From Gyrodactylus bullatarudis (Eukaryota; Platyhelminthes; Monogenea; Gyrodactylidea; Gyrodactylidae), in contig SSNU01000036.1 of the NCBI GenBank assembly GCA_012064415.1, positions 71,509-135,508 on the forward strand: a stretch of DNA of 64,000 bases, written 5' to 3'. A program made the position numbers and the translations under genes. Positions 32,629 to 43,956 of this stretch are shown here, piece after piece; within the stretch, counting starts at the first letter, position 1; each line of letters opens with the position of its first letter. The notes below the pieces were generated by a model. It made no database searches. It was not told the origin of the DNA and saw only the letters and a program-made list of their open reading frames with translations.

Positions 32629-34619
32629 TAGGGTTCGGAACCCTTTACACCCATTAAGGTGGAAGGAATTCTATTGGATTACTTTATGTGAACTAATCAG
32701 AGTGTTGGAATTTTTTCATTTTTATTGGTTAAACGATTTTTTGTTTGAAAGGGTTCAATGGGTTCAGAACCCGGTAATACTTTACTTTCGTGTCAGCGTA
32801 AATTTATAAAAAAATCAACCAATCAGAATTGAGAACAACCTCTCCACGTCTTTCCTATGTTAACTAATGTTTTTTTAATATTTTTTTGTCTGTCTTTTGT
32901 TTTTGGTGTTTTTTTATATTTTGATGAGGGATTATTTCTCCAAAATAAATTACAACTATGAAAATATGAAAACGGACAAAAAATCTCGAAATTTAACACT
33001 CATGGTTTTCAAATTTTCTATAAATTGAGCTCAACAATTTTGGTTTTTAAGTAAAATGTAACATGCAAAATATGATTCAGGGGTCTTAGGGTTTTAAACA
33101 CACTAAGCCTTGTAGGTTTAGTTCTATTTTCAAACAGTCTTATTTACTTTTGTTTCACTTCGAGGCTTGAAGTAGAAGCCCTTTTTAATTTCAGGCTAGG
33201 ACTGACAATTTTAAAGTTTAATTCTGCAATCCTCTATTGAGCTTTGTATACTGTGTAATCGTATCTTTCTATTATAATTGGGTTATTTCTTTTGACAAAT
33301 CAAAATGGAGTTCTTTCTCAACCTCAATCTATGCTGGACCTGTGGCATAATCATTGATTATTAATCATGGCGCTAACTGAAAATGACATCTGGATTCCAT
33401 GCCTCAGTGAACAAAATTCCTTCCAGTTTTTCTTGGATAAAAATTTAATATAGATAGATTCATTTCCTTGTCCCCATGACTGTCTAGGTTTATGCAATTT
33501 CAACAGACAAAGGTACATGCGCTGTTGGAACTGTGGCAAAGGACAATCAATATACAGAGGTAAAAAGATTCATTAATTTCATTTTCAAGGCACTTTCATC
33601 TTCAAAAAACATTTACCACTATCAAATATCATCAGACTTATGTACTACTTTGCTCAAGGACGAACATACTAAAGTATTTACTTGACGACTAAAATCTCAG
33701 AGCGAACAATTAATTTATATTTTGATATGTTTCGTTTGTTCCTTAAGCAAAATGCCTATGATGTGAATAAAATAGGTGGAATTGGCCACATGGTCGAAAT
33801 GGATGAGATGAAAATATCTAGAAGAAAGCATCACCGTGGCCGAATTCTTAGAGATGAATGGATCCTCGGTGCATACGATAGAGATACTCGCATAATTAAA
33901 CTCAGAATCGTAACATCTCGTGATCAAGTGACACTTGGAAGATTTATTGAAGAGAATATCGAAGAAGGCTCTGTTTTAGTCACAGATGAATGGTCAGGTT
34001 ACTCTGAATGGGCAACAGCCGGTTTTCAGCACGAAAGGGTCAATCATAGTCGATACTTTGTCCACCCAAGGGATCCATCAGTGCATACAAATACAATCGA
34101 GAGATTGTGGAGAACGTTAAAGGAGAATATTCCCAAAAATGTTGCGATGTATAGAATTGCTGGAGAAGTGACAATATTCCAGATGTTTTATAATAACCAC
34201 GTTAAATGTTGGGAAGATATCTTTCAAATATTAATGACTTCTGTCTTACATCACATAGACGTCGACCCTGATGATGAGATCGAATTTATGAATGATGAAG
34301 AAGAGGTCGAGGAAAATTTATTCTATTTGTAAATAAATTATTGATTGAAAATCAGATATAAACATTATGAGTATTTCTTTTCACTGGTAATATGATTATA
34401 TTAATTGAAACAGATTTTGATTTAAGTATAACCCATCTTAAGTTTTGTAATCCCTCATCAAAATATAAAAAAACACCAAAAACAAAAGACAGACAAAAAA
34501 ATATTAAAAAAACATTAGTTAACATAGGAAAGACGTGGAGAGGCTGTTCTCAATTCTGATTGGTTGATTTTTTTATAAATTTACGCTGACACGTAAGTAA
34601 AGTATTACCCAGAACCCTA
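32629..34619 (+). mobile_element. Merlin-type DNA transposon
   Basis: About 2 kb with long terminal inverted repeats. 32773-32934 and 34448-34607 are near-perfect complements (about 160 bp, e.g. 'gtcagcgtaaatttataaaa', 'tgttaactaatgttttttta'). The outer end reads TAGGGTTC on both sides. On the left this end is separated from the main arm by about 135 bp of extra sequence, probably a small secondary insertion flanked by 'gggttc.gaaccc'. The flanks are CATGTGGC (32621-32628) and TATGTGGC (34620-34627), 7 of 8 identical, which fits the 8-9-bp duplication of Merlin elements. It contains an IS1016/ISXO2-type transposase. Confidence 0.85.
33367..34332 (+). pseudogene. Merlin transposase (IS1595/ISXO2-like DDE), decayed
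   Basis: The open part (33682-34332) carries the DDE core: D in VEMDEMKIS, D in VTDEWSGYSEW and E in NTIERLWRTLKE, spaced about 60 and 37 residues as in Merlin. Reading in the same frame upstream from ATG 33367 gives the usual N-terminal zinc-binding region, including CPHDC and MRCWNCGKGQSIYR, then GTFIFKKHLPLSNIIRLMYY and FAQGRTY. These two pieces join only if a 30-nt intron (33560-33589, GT..AG) is removed; splicing restores the family motif SIYR-GTF. Two in-frame stops remain (near 33451 and 33670), so this copy is probably inactive. All three acidic residues are intact. Confidence 0.85.
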
Positions 34620-34999
34620 TATGTGGCGTAGGAAATCAAATATCATTTAGTCATGCAAAGACGTGCAATCATATTAATAGCTCTAATTCAATTTAAGAAC
34701 CGAGAAGAGTTTCGATTTATTGAAATTCTGATTTTTTTGAGTTTTCGAGTATTAATAAAAATATTTATTGAGAATAAAGTCTTGAAAATAAGATCTAAAA
34801 CGATAAAATTATATTTTTGGAAATCGTAAGATCTAAAAAAAAATTTTAACGTATTATTATTTGAGGCCCTAGTGATCATATTCCCATTGTTTTTGGATAT
34901 ACCTCGAATATCACCTATTATACTTCATCTGACACCTATTGTTTTTGACCATTTTACTCGCCCTACCTATTGTTTTTGTATTTACCCCTTACCAGAAAA

Positions 35000-35711
35000 A
35001 CTCCTTTTATGACTCAAGTATCGTCTCTCATGGTGTTAGTTTATCGAGTAAATTAATGTTTGATATTTTTCTATTATTATTAAGCTAAAAACTAGTTAAA
35101 TATCTAGAAAATCAGTCATTCTAAGCATTCAAGTACAGGAGTCACTGTCTTGAGAGACCATAGGTATTCCTTAATCTCTCTAGAAGAATGAAATAATCTT
35201 ATTAAAAATGGTTGAAGTTTGATCCCTTTTCAGATCGGTACTATTAGTTGAGATAATAATTGTTTTTCAGATGCACAAAATGATTTATTTGATTCCAAAA
35301 TAGAACCATTAGCTTTTCTGTTTTAAATTATTGATTACAGTGTACAATGAATAGAAATAATTTTGACAGCAATTTCCCAAAGCTTATTCCATTTTCAAAT
35401 CAAAGAATATTTTCAGTTCAAAAAAACCAAATTTTCCAAAGTGGTCTTAATCATAGACTTCCAACTTTATATTGTAATTATATAATATCAATTTGCCAAA
35501 GCAATAAAAGTTTTATGATCAAAGAAATATAAAAATACAAATTTCATTGAAACAGAAGAGAATGAACACAAGAAACTCAAACACTCTTCATCAGTTTTTT
35601 CCTTGAGAAAAGATAAAACACTCGTAATAAAACGATCAAGCCAAAATATATAAAAAAAGAACAAAATTTATTTATATCTGTAAAACGAAAAAGGACTAAT
35701 GAGAAATTGTC
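35000..35711. other. Intergenic spacer
   Basis: AT-rich sequence between the nested transposons and the ORF at 35712. I see no repeat shared with the rest of the window, no RNA gene and no supported exon. Confidence 0.4.
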
Positions 35712-36281
35712 ATGGAGAATGCTGAAAAGATAGGAAATATCATAAAGAGTACAGTGAATGATTTCGAAGCGAAAAAGGCCAAAGAAGTGGAAAGCTTTGA
35801 TGATTTCTTCTACATTTCAATTCTCTGTCTCATTAGGATATTACAGACTTATGGCAAGTATATGAGGAAATCAAGGATTAGTATTTCATCCCTGAATGAA
35901 ATCGCCATTCTCGGCATTGTGGAAATCTCAACAATGAAGTCTATGACTTTGTATAATCATACCCTTTCGATATTCTACTTAACATTGCTGACAATACTCT
36001 CGTTTAGGGTGAACTTGAGTAAGACAGCTGTTGTCAACCTTTTATTCATTCACATGACAATCCTCAGTGTATATTATATCAAGGGATTAGGCAATTATCA
36101 GAGATCCTTTGAATTGTTTGAGCATATTCTCAGGTGCATACTGATCATAATCTCGATTGGCTGGTTGAGAATAGAGAAGGGTGTCGTTGCATGTAAAGAA
36201 CGAGTGAAAGCATTCATATGGCATCCTGATGTCTGTACTAACGAGAACGGCAAAGAAAAGAAGGATTGCTTTCGAAAATAA
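35712..36281 (+). CDS. Unrecognised multi-span membrane protein
   Basis: A 189-aa single-exon frame from ATG 35712. I do not recognise the family. Four hydrophobic stretches are visible at about residues 31-47, 82-99, 105-123 and 137-152. They are separated by basic and serine-rich loops, and the C-terminal tail is basic (CTNENGKEKKDCFRK). Codon content is less extreme in A/T than in nearby random frames, and the length is unusual for chance in this base composition. AATAAA (36280-36285) overlaps the stop codon, as it does in two recognised genes here. It could be a complete small gene or the last exon of a longer one. No homologous copy is seen elsewhere in the window. Confidence 0.5.
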   Translation: MENAEKIGNIIKSTVNDFEAKKAKEVESFDDFFYISILCLIRILQTYGKYMRKSRISISSLNEIAILGIVEISTMKSMTLYNHTLSIFYLTLLTILSFRVNLSKTAVVNLLFIHMTILSVYYIKGLGNYQRSFELFEHILRCILIIISIGWLRIEKGVVACKERVKAFIWHPDVCTNENGKEKKDCFRK

Positions 36282-37293
36282 TAAAAGATAATTTTCATCG
36301 GAGTAATATTCTGAATTTCTGAATTTGATATCTGAGCGAATGGCATTAGGAACATGCTAAATACTACTCAAGATTGTCAAAATTAGAGACCGAATTTATA
36401 AAGTATAAGTACATGGTTGAAAAAAAATCGGGTTTTTGAATTTAATTCGTGAATTCAATTATCTCTATGGTTTCAAGAAAAAATATTGCCCTAATATACA
36501 GTAGAAGCACTGCATCATACACCGTTCCAATACATAAAATCTATTTATATTCAAAACTGACTGAAAATGTAGTCAATAAGATGAGAGCATTATTTTACTT
36601 TGGAACATAAGAGGATGTCTGTTAAGCATCTCCTTAGTCTACTATATCTGAGTAGATGGTATTTCTTCATCTAATACACCTTTCAATGTTTATCTCATGA
36701 ATTCCAGAGTGTTTTTTAACTCCCGCACATAAAGGATGTCGAAAAAGTTAATAAATCTAAGGCCTAATTGAAAAACCATGATGATAATTGGCATTTTTTT
36801 CATATTGAGCCTGCCGTAGTCATTTCGAGTCATGTTTTATGTCTTGGAGAAGTTTTTTAGCATTTAAATATATTAAATCAACTATTCTGAAAATTATGGC
36901 TATCAAATCTCAGCTTAGGTATTTCAGAAATTTAAGATTTCATATTGATCCTCTTTTATCAGATATTTCAAGTTGAAGCGTATAGAAAAAGGTCCAAAAC
37001 TTGGTTTTATGTATGCAATAAATTATTAAATGTATTATTCATTAGTTCTCATATGTAAATGGCACTTATAAACTGATAAATAACTCTCTCTAAAATTATA
37101 TGCATCTTTATATGCATGAACAGTCAACCACCCATAATACTGAATCTTCCTACCTTTACATGTTATTATATACATTTCAGTAGGAATAGATCAAGAATAG
37201 ATCAAAAATATATATACAATTTAATCGGAGTTTCTCAAAAGAGGGTGGCCATTGAGTTTCGATTCCGACTCAGAATCTATCAAAATGCTTACT
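36282..37293. other. Intergenic region
   Basis: About 1 kb between the ORF ending at 36281 and the 3' end of the SYDE-like gene. It should hold both 3' ends. There is no repeat or gene that I can support. Confidence 0.4.
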
Positions 37294-40200
37294 TTATTGA
37301 TCATGATGGCTACGCCGATAGCCTTGTTCTGAATTTTGTTTATACAAATATCTCTTATTCTGATTACTACGGGTATTCCGAGATCTTTCATAGTTTTGAG
37401 AAGTTCTAAATTGCTTTGACATCATCCCTTGACCTGACTGATACTCGTCCATGGAATGATGGCGATTTGAAAGACGTCTTGATGATGATGAAAAGTGGAA
37501 TTTCTTCTGGCCTGGCCAAATATTCAGAACCTGTTGATTTATAATGTTTAAGATTACTATAAAATGCCTTGATTGAAAAATAGTTTAATTATTATACACC
37601 TGCCTCTTAAAGGGTTAAAATAGAATTATGGATTAAATCATTACAACTTACGGAGCAAAACATTTCTGACAAATATGAAGATTGTAGGAGACTTTGATCC
37701 ATTTTACCAACAGCACTTGGTGACGGATAAAAGAGTAAAGGTCCAAAGATATCTCCCATTGAAGTTATCGATAACTTATTCAAGCTACTCTTCATTAAAA
37801 CTCTCTTCAAATGATCCAAAATGAAGAAAAGTACTCGCTAGAAGGAAAATGGGTAAACGTCTTAAGGTTTTTCGAATTAAAACCTTATTGGCTGTAAAAA
37901 TATTTTAAAAACTTATGAAAACTTCTAAAGCTAATTGATATGAAGTTGAGGAATCTGTATGAGAAAATCCTACAAATTTGAGGAAAAGAAATTCTGAAAA
38001 CATTTACAAAAATATGTAATTTTTCAAATTTCGATTTGAGGCCATTTTTTGAAATGAAAATTTTTACTGAATCTGTTCTAATGCATAACTTCGTTATCAT
38101 TTGGGACTCGAACTTCGATTTCTTTTCATCATTTTCCCTATTTGAAACTGAATGAAATTTCGATAACTTAAAAAATCCCTCAAAAATGGCAGAACTGTCG
38201 GAAATTTGACGGTGGTATACAACTTTCTTGTCTTATTTTGATCCTGACAAATATCTTTTGACCACACTCCAAAGGTCAAAGGTCGAAAATTGGGATTTTG
38301 GTGACAAATCGAAATTTGAAAAGTCACCATATTTTTTATAAAATTATATTTTCAAATAGCAAAATTAGGCAACATTTAGGCAAAAATTCGAAAAATTAAG
38401 ATTTCTGTAAAAGTCATAGATTCCCAGCTTCATATCAACCAAATTTAGTTTTTTTATTAGATTAATTTATACTTGAGAATTTTAACGTTTTAATAAATAT
38501 AAAAAGCCATTATAATATTATATCATTTTAAACTCACTTGATTTTCGATAGGGATGCATTCGAGGATTCGATAGATCAGCTTAGTCTTGTTAGATACCTG
38601 AGAACTATCTCGAGATCCAATTTTAGTGTTACTCTGCTGATCTTTTATTCTTATTGCATCAAGTAACATCTTGTAAAGGCCATCAGTTAACAAAGGTTCT
38701 GGCAATTCTCTGAGATAATCTTTAAGAACAGCTACAAAAATTGAAAAAAAAACAAATTAACAAAACATTTTTCAAGATCAAATAGACTCTGAATATTTTA
38801 TTTCTCAAAAAACTTAATCTGTTTTAAATTGAAATTAAAAGAAAATTTCGGAGCCACTAAAAGATGATTTAAGATTAGTTGTATAATAATTAATTAAAAC
38901 TTTGGTCAATATTAGGGGTTTCAGTCACTCGTTATCTAAACATTTCGACGGTGATTATCTTCACATGCTTACGACAAGCTCACTAATTATATAGTTTTAT
39001 AATCTTAATCAATCAGATTAAACAATATAATAACAGAACGAATATTTTAACAGATTTATTCCAACATCTTTCTTTTGCCACAGAGCTGAATCCAACACTG
39101 CTCAATCTTGATCTCACCAATATTTCCATTAATATTACAGTATCATTATAGCCAAGAAGTGTGTTGAAAATCACTGCTTGGATGACCTAATATCGATTTT
39201 CAGCGGGTCATATATGGGATAGGTTACTTTCTCAAGCCATAATTCGTTTCTGAATTTATTGACCACTTTTCTGAAAGTAGAACTATAAAGCTGCAATAGT
39301 TCATTGAGAAGTTATGACTATTTAAAAATGTATAAAAATTCACCTAAAAATATAAAAGAACGTTTTTATGAAGAGAAAAAAGAAAGAAACTTTTATTGTG
39401 AAACCATACCCATAGAATTCAAATATGTTATTAGTTTTATGTCAGGTCTTGAAATTAAAAAGTTTGCCATTTTCTGGGTTCAAAAATGGGACAATATTTC
39501 TCAAACTATCGGTTGGTTTTGCAAAAAAATTGCATACTTTTTATCAGCATATTCTAAATTTTCAATCTCAGCGATGTACATTGAAAAAAATTCTCTGGCT
39601 CTTCAAGGGTTAATTATAAAAGATTTTAGTAATGCTCATGTATCAAAACAGGTTCCCAAGTGCAGAGTTAGTTGTTTTATATCGTCTCAATGGTTTGCGA
39701 GTCATTAAACAAATCGATGATCAAGTTATTTTGATTTACTTTAAATGGATGTCCACAAGTAAAATATTAAGCAGCAGAAAATTTCTACTATATTTATCGA
39801 TATGAACAGATCGATCAGAAACATCACTACCGAAGAAAAGTAATTATTGTCCAAAGTTAAAAAGCTCTCGAGTTACGATAAATAAGAGATGTATTTGATT
39901 ACCTGTTATAACATGAATGTCTGGCACTTTTGATGGATTCAGATCAATCTCATTTTGATTTGGATCATCTTGGAGGTCGATTTCATCTTTAATAGGATAA
40001 AAGATCAACTCAAAAGTATTGCGTAGCTGCATCTTCAACTTTAGGGATCCACAAATTTTATAGATTCCACAGATATCCAAGCCTCGTTGATCAATCTATT
40101 GGTGGAAGGAAATCATTAGAACCCTTTTGAATTCATTGAAATCAGTGAACAGAATAAAAATATGCAAAATTACTCCATATCTACCCATAGCATACATATA

Positions 40201-43200
40201 TAGGAGCTAATGACAGATTTGCATCATAAAATTGACTTTTTAGGTTAAAGTTTTTGGTGACTAGAGATTCTAAGTGCCTGAGTCTTGCCAACTTTGATTC
40301 AGAAAACTCAAAACAAAAAAATATGCCCTGATCAAAGCTCATCTTCATATCGAGTAGGTTGAAATACTTTGGAAATTTCGTTTTTTTGAAGCCCTCTTCT
40401 TCCCCAAGTTCCACAATCTCTTTTAGTGATTTTTAAAATTCTATCAGAATTTCTGTCAAAATTTCCTTTCATCTTGCCAGTGTATAATTTTTTTCTTTGG
40501 GAGAGCTTATCCAAAATTAAAATTAATCTAATCTTTCAGAATTATTATATAGAAGAATTATATAGAGAATTCCCAAGATACTTTAGTGTATATATTTATT
40601 CAGATCTAAGGGGACTTTCTTCATCTTTGAAAAAAAATGTTGAATGTGTCCGAGCTAATAAAATCTCTACTCTATTCATATGGATTTTTTCAAATCTAAT
40701 GAGATTTGACACACATATTCTACACATTATAAAGGAATGATTTCTCGATAAATATTCATCTCACTGACTATCTAAATTGAATGGGCTAAAATTCATAAAA
40801 AAAAAGATTTTATCTAAATGCTGGAAAATGACTTTTAGATAACGGAGAATTTTTAATGAAGTAGTTTTGAAGTTTTTACTAGTTTTACTATGAAGACGAA
40901 GAAAGATTAAGATTTTAGGTAACTCAGACCAATGAGAAGCAAGCTTTCTGATTGGTCAGCCTCTTTTTCACTTTCGATTTGACCACTACACTAGTAATTC
41001 TATTCGTAATTTTTTCTCTATTTTTTTAGTGATTTTTAGGTTCTTGATGAAATAAAGATTATTAAGGTGTTTCCTGAAATATTGCTCACCTCTTGGATGC
41101 ATTTAATGACAACATAGGGTATCTTTGACTTTTCTCTATTCAAGACCAAGTTTAATGGACTTCCAAACAGAGGAATATTATAGTTGGCACTTGGCGAAGC
41201 GTGTACTCTCAGATATGCCATTGACATCGGGAAATAGGATAATTCGAGATAGAGGATTCCATTTGGCTCCAGTTGTAATGCAACCTTTTCAAACTTTAAC
41301 TCTTCCTCATAGCAACGGTTGAGGTTATATCTTGAGGAGCTGTGATGTCGATAATTATGACCGATTAAATCTGATATTGAGGTATAGTTCGAGTGGACAT
41401 CAACATCAGAATAAGCTGAGGAGTGTTGACGTGGATGACTTCGATTATACGACAATCTTGAATAGTTATCATTACAGTTGTTATTGTTTAGGTTGGTCAA
41501 GCCGCTGCTGCCGCCAAATATCTTCATCAAGTCGATATTTCCATAAAAACATAATCTATGCTTATTTGTGTAATTCCACTGATAGAGGAGTAAGGAAAAG
41601 TCCTTTGTGCAACTGATTTCAATTTCGAACTCTTCCTGCCATAAGAAGCATTCAGTGTTGGTTTTGATCATTGTTCTAGCCTTCCTCGTACCATCCAGTT
41701 CCACTACACAATACAGATCTCTTATGAGACTTTGATTCGATTGAAGGCCCATGGCTCCAATAACTTGAACACATAAAATTCCACTAAGGCCAAATTTATT
41801 ATCTGGTATACTGAATGGATTGTCCTTTGATGTTTCAGGTCGTTTAATGAAACTTTTCAAGGAGCTGACGATTAAACGGAATTCGTCAATTTCTATTTTT
41901 GACAAAAACCGGTTCCTTTCAAACTCCTTAATCGCTAGCCTTTGGACAAGAAGGCTGTTATTTGATTTTGAATTATGCGAACGTAATGATTTGAGAATGG
42001 ATTTTTCCTGATCAACAAAATCGTTGGTTTCGTATTTCTTACGAATTCTATTACGCCATCGGCTGAGCGGATTGGTGCTAACTTTAGTGAACTGGTTATT
42101 CCAAAAGCTAGATGGTTTTTCTGATGGATTCATCATGTTTGACATGGAATTGGAGAATATCGGCTCAGGTTCCGGTGGGGAATCACAGTCAACATAAAGT
42201 TTATCTGTCACTCTTGAATTATTTGCATCGCACAGTGACCATCGTAAGAGTTCTATGGATAAAATGATAAAAATTTATTGATTATTTTGCAAATTTTCTG
42301 TCGATTTCTAGGTGTCAGAAGTATCAAATGTTATTTTTCAAAAATGTAAAAAATAAAGTGTTTTTTTCGTTGATATTTTAAGATGATTCAAGATCAGTAC
42401 AAAATTTTTTTTCGAATTATTTTTCCAGAATCGGTGCAAGTCCGCCTATTGAATCGGTTTCCAAAATATCTTTATAAAGTTTTGAGATGAGACCTACAAA
42501 ATAAATTTTTTGACAAACATTTTAACTCAGTTAAATTTTTGGACCGATAAGAATCTGCTTTTTCTATCACCACTTCAATTGACTTATCAATGATTTTAGG
42601 GAAATTTACACTTGCAGTATCATTTTTTTCGTTTATTTCAGTTACAGTGTAATCGACCGATGTTTTTTTACACTTACAGTATCAATTTTTTAAAATTTTC
42701 ATCATCAGTATCAAAAGATGAAATAATTTCAGAAACAGCATAATAGACCAATATATCCTTTCACTTTCAGTCTCAATGATTGTGAAAATTTACTGATGCA
42801 GTATTATTTCACGTTATTTTTTCAAAAGATATTCACCATAGTACTAATATTTTTCCAATCTTAATTTGTCTATATTTTGCAATTTTAGTATTAGTTTTAC
42901 TAACTTCAGTGTTACCAACTCAAAAATATTTGAAGCCATGTTCGATTTGATAGATTTGAAAAATTATATTCCTTTTATACTTTCTTCCGCTACGTATTAT
43001 AAAGTTAATTTTTTGCTATTTGAATTTATCATTTTTACACTATTCATAAAGCTATGACTTTCTACAAAATTTTCCAATGTTAAAATTGCAAAATATTGAC
43101 AAATTAAGATTGGAAAATATTAGTAGTATGGTGAAAATATTTTGAAAAAATAACATGAATGATACTGCATCACTAAATTTTCACAATCATTGATACTGCA

Positions 43201-43956
43201 AGTGAAAGAATATGTTGGTCGATTATACTGTAACTGAATTAAACTCAAAAAATTATACTGCAAGTGTAAATTTCCTTTAATTTTATTCCTTAAAATTATT
43301 GCTGGGCCAAATAAACTGTACTTCAGTTAAAGTTTTGTTAATTTCCGCTTACTTTCTACTGTTTTAAAAGCTTCTCTTAGCTTAATATAATATTGAAAAA
43401 AAGGAATGTGTAATAGAAACTTACTTTTATAAGTGTTATCCAAAAATTCGTTAGGATAATCATTCTTTTGGCTGAGGTTTTGTCTCATTGGCTCATTCGT
43501 GTTAAAAACATTGTTATTGTACATGTAATCGAAATTGCCATTTCGATTGAAAAAGTCATTGTCACTTTGGTATGATGAGAGATGAGGTCTAGGCTTGGCA
43601 TAATCTGCGGGTATATTCGGATGATTCACAAGAGGTTCATTTATATTGTAGGATGAAGGATGATGATTAACGTAGTTACTGGAATAGGGATAAGTTGATT
43701 CGAACGAAGCTTGACGATAGCCGACTCGTTGATTTGCTACAGACGCATTCAGATATCTTGGTCCAGTCCTGAATGAACTGAAATCTTCACCAGGATCTGA
43801 GAATATCCCAGTTTGGTTGTAGAGATTCTTTTTATCATGATGGTTGATGTTGCCGAATTGATAGTTGATCAGAGGGTTCGGTCCATAAGATGAGTGGAGG
43901 TCAAAGGTTGAACTTTCATTTCTTCGCCATGAGCCAGATTGAAACTGAGGATTCAT
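37294..43956 (-). CDS. SYDE/SYD-1-like C2-RhoGAP protein (six exons), GAP residues substituted
   Basis: Exons on the minus strand: 43956-43425, 42252-41090, 40095-39903, 38731-38538, 37837-37652 and 37530-37294. Phases agree at every junction and the total is 834 aa. Order: a low-complexity N/S/Y-rich N-terminus (1-330), a C2 domain (about 334-525, with a long N/H/S-rich insertion) ending VALQLEPNGILYLELSY as in SYDE proteins, then RhoGAP (about 538-735). RhoGAP blocks are IPYVVIKCIQE, RGLDICGIYKICGS, DIHVITAVLKDYLRELPEPL, FILDHLKRVL and FGPLLFY. There is no PDZ domain, as in vertebrate SYDE. The family acts in synapse assembly by regulating Rho GTPases. The arginine finger is Lys578 (GIYK for GIYR/GLYR), and the Asn that normally precedes L-A-x-x-F-G-P is Ser720. 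Activity is therefore doubtful. AATAAA overlaps the stop codon. Confidence 0.9.
37932..38440. repeat. Foldback element, family F, in SYDE-like intron 4
   Basis: A 509-bp palindrome with ends 'aattgatatgaagttgagga' and 'attcccagcttcatatcaac'. Parts of both arms are shortened. It lies between exons 38731-38538 and 37837-37652. The short ORFs at 37885-38100 and 38097-38330 are arm sequence. Confidence 0.75.
39216..39410. repeat. Partial copy of the 7205-7640 dispersed repeat
   Basis: Matches the second part of the repeat at 7405-7640 ('actttctcaagccat', 'aaatataaaagaacgttttt', 'gaaactttta'). It sits in the SYDE-like intron 38732-39902. The 134-codon plus-strand ORF at 39304-39708 begins inside it and is not supported as a gene. 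Confidence 0.55.
40890..41020. repeat. Inverted partial copy of 18716-18866
   Basis: Contains 'tgaagacgaagaaagat', 'ccaatgagaagcaagctt' and 'tctgattggtcagcct', the complements of landmarks at 18716-18866. It lies in the SYDE-like intron 40096-41089. Confidence 0.6.
42597..43277. repeat. Foldback element with iterated TACTGCAAGTG-type motif in SYDE-like intron 1
   Basis: The left arm 42597-42888 and right arm 43081-43277 pair through 'gaaatttacacttgcagtat' against 'atactgcaagtgtaaatttc', and through 'tattttttcaaaagatattc' / 'ccaatcttaatttgtc' against their complements. The left arm is longer because the motif (ttacacttgcagtatca, ttacacttacagtatca, ttactgatgcagtatta) is repeated. It lies inside intron 42253-43424. 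The family differs from family F. Confidence 0.65.

Larger units (their letters stand above)
32343..34871. mobile_element. hAT-like element inserted in the outer foldback
   Basis: It starts TAGGGCTTGA and ends TTTGAGGCCCTA, giving a short TAGGGC terminal inverted repeat. It is flanked on both sides by the same 8 bp, GTGATCAT (32335-32342 and 34872-34879), the duplication length of hAT transposons. The insertion interrupts a palindrome whose intact partner is at 31723-31742, which shows the pre-insertion sequence. Without the Merlin element inside, it is about 530 bp and has no transposase, so it is non-autonomous. Confidence 0.75.
31623..34990. mobile_element. Outer foldback element, split by later insertions
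   Basis: The left arm runs from 31623 ('aaggggtaaacacaaaaaca') to about 31866. Its complement is found in two pieces: 32213-32342, and 34872-34990 ending 'tgtttttgtatttacccctt'. Between the pieces sits a 2.5-kb insertion. Removing it gives an element of about 839 bp. The flanks show ACCAG on both sides, a probable 5-bp target duplication (TTACCAG if read longer). The arms contain an iterated CAAAAACAAT word. No coding capacity of its own is visible. Confidence 0.8.

Noticed and set aside
39304..39708. 134-codon plus-strand ORF inside a SYDE-like intron
   Set aside because: Its start overlaps a dispersed repeat shared with 7405-7640, it lies opposite an intron of a recognised gene, and it shows no domain.
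41125..42011. Plus-strand ORFs opposite the C2 exon
   Set aside because: Complementary shadows of the SYDE-like coding exon.
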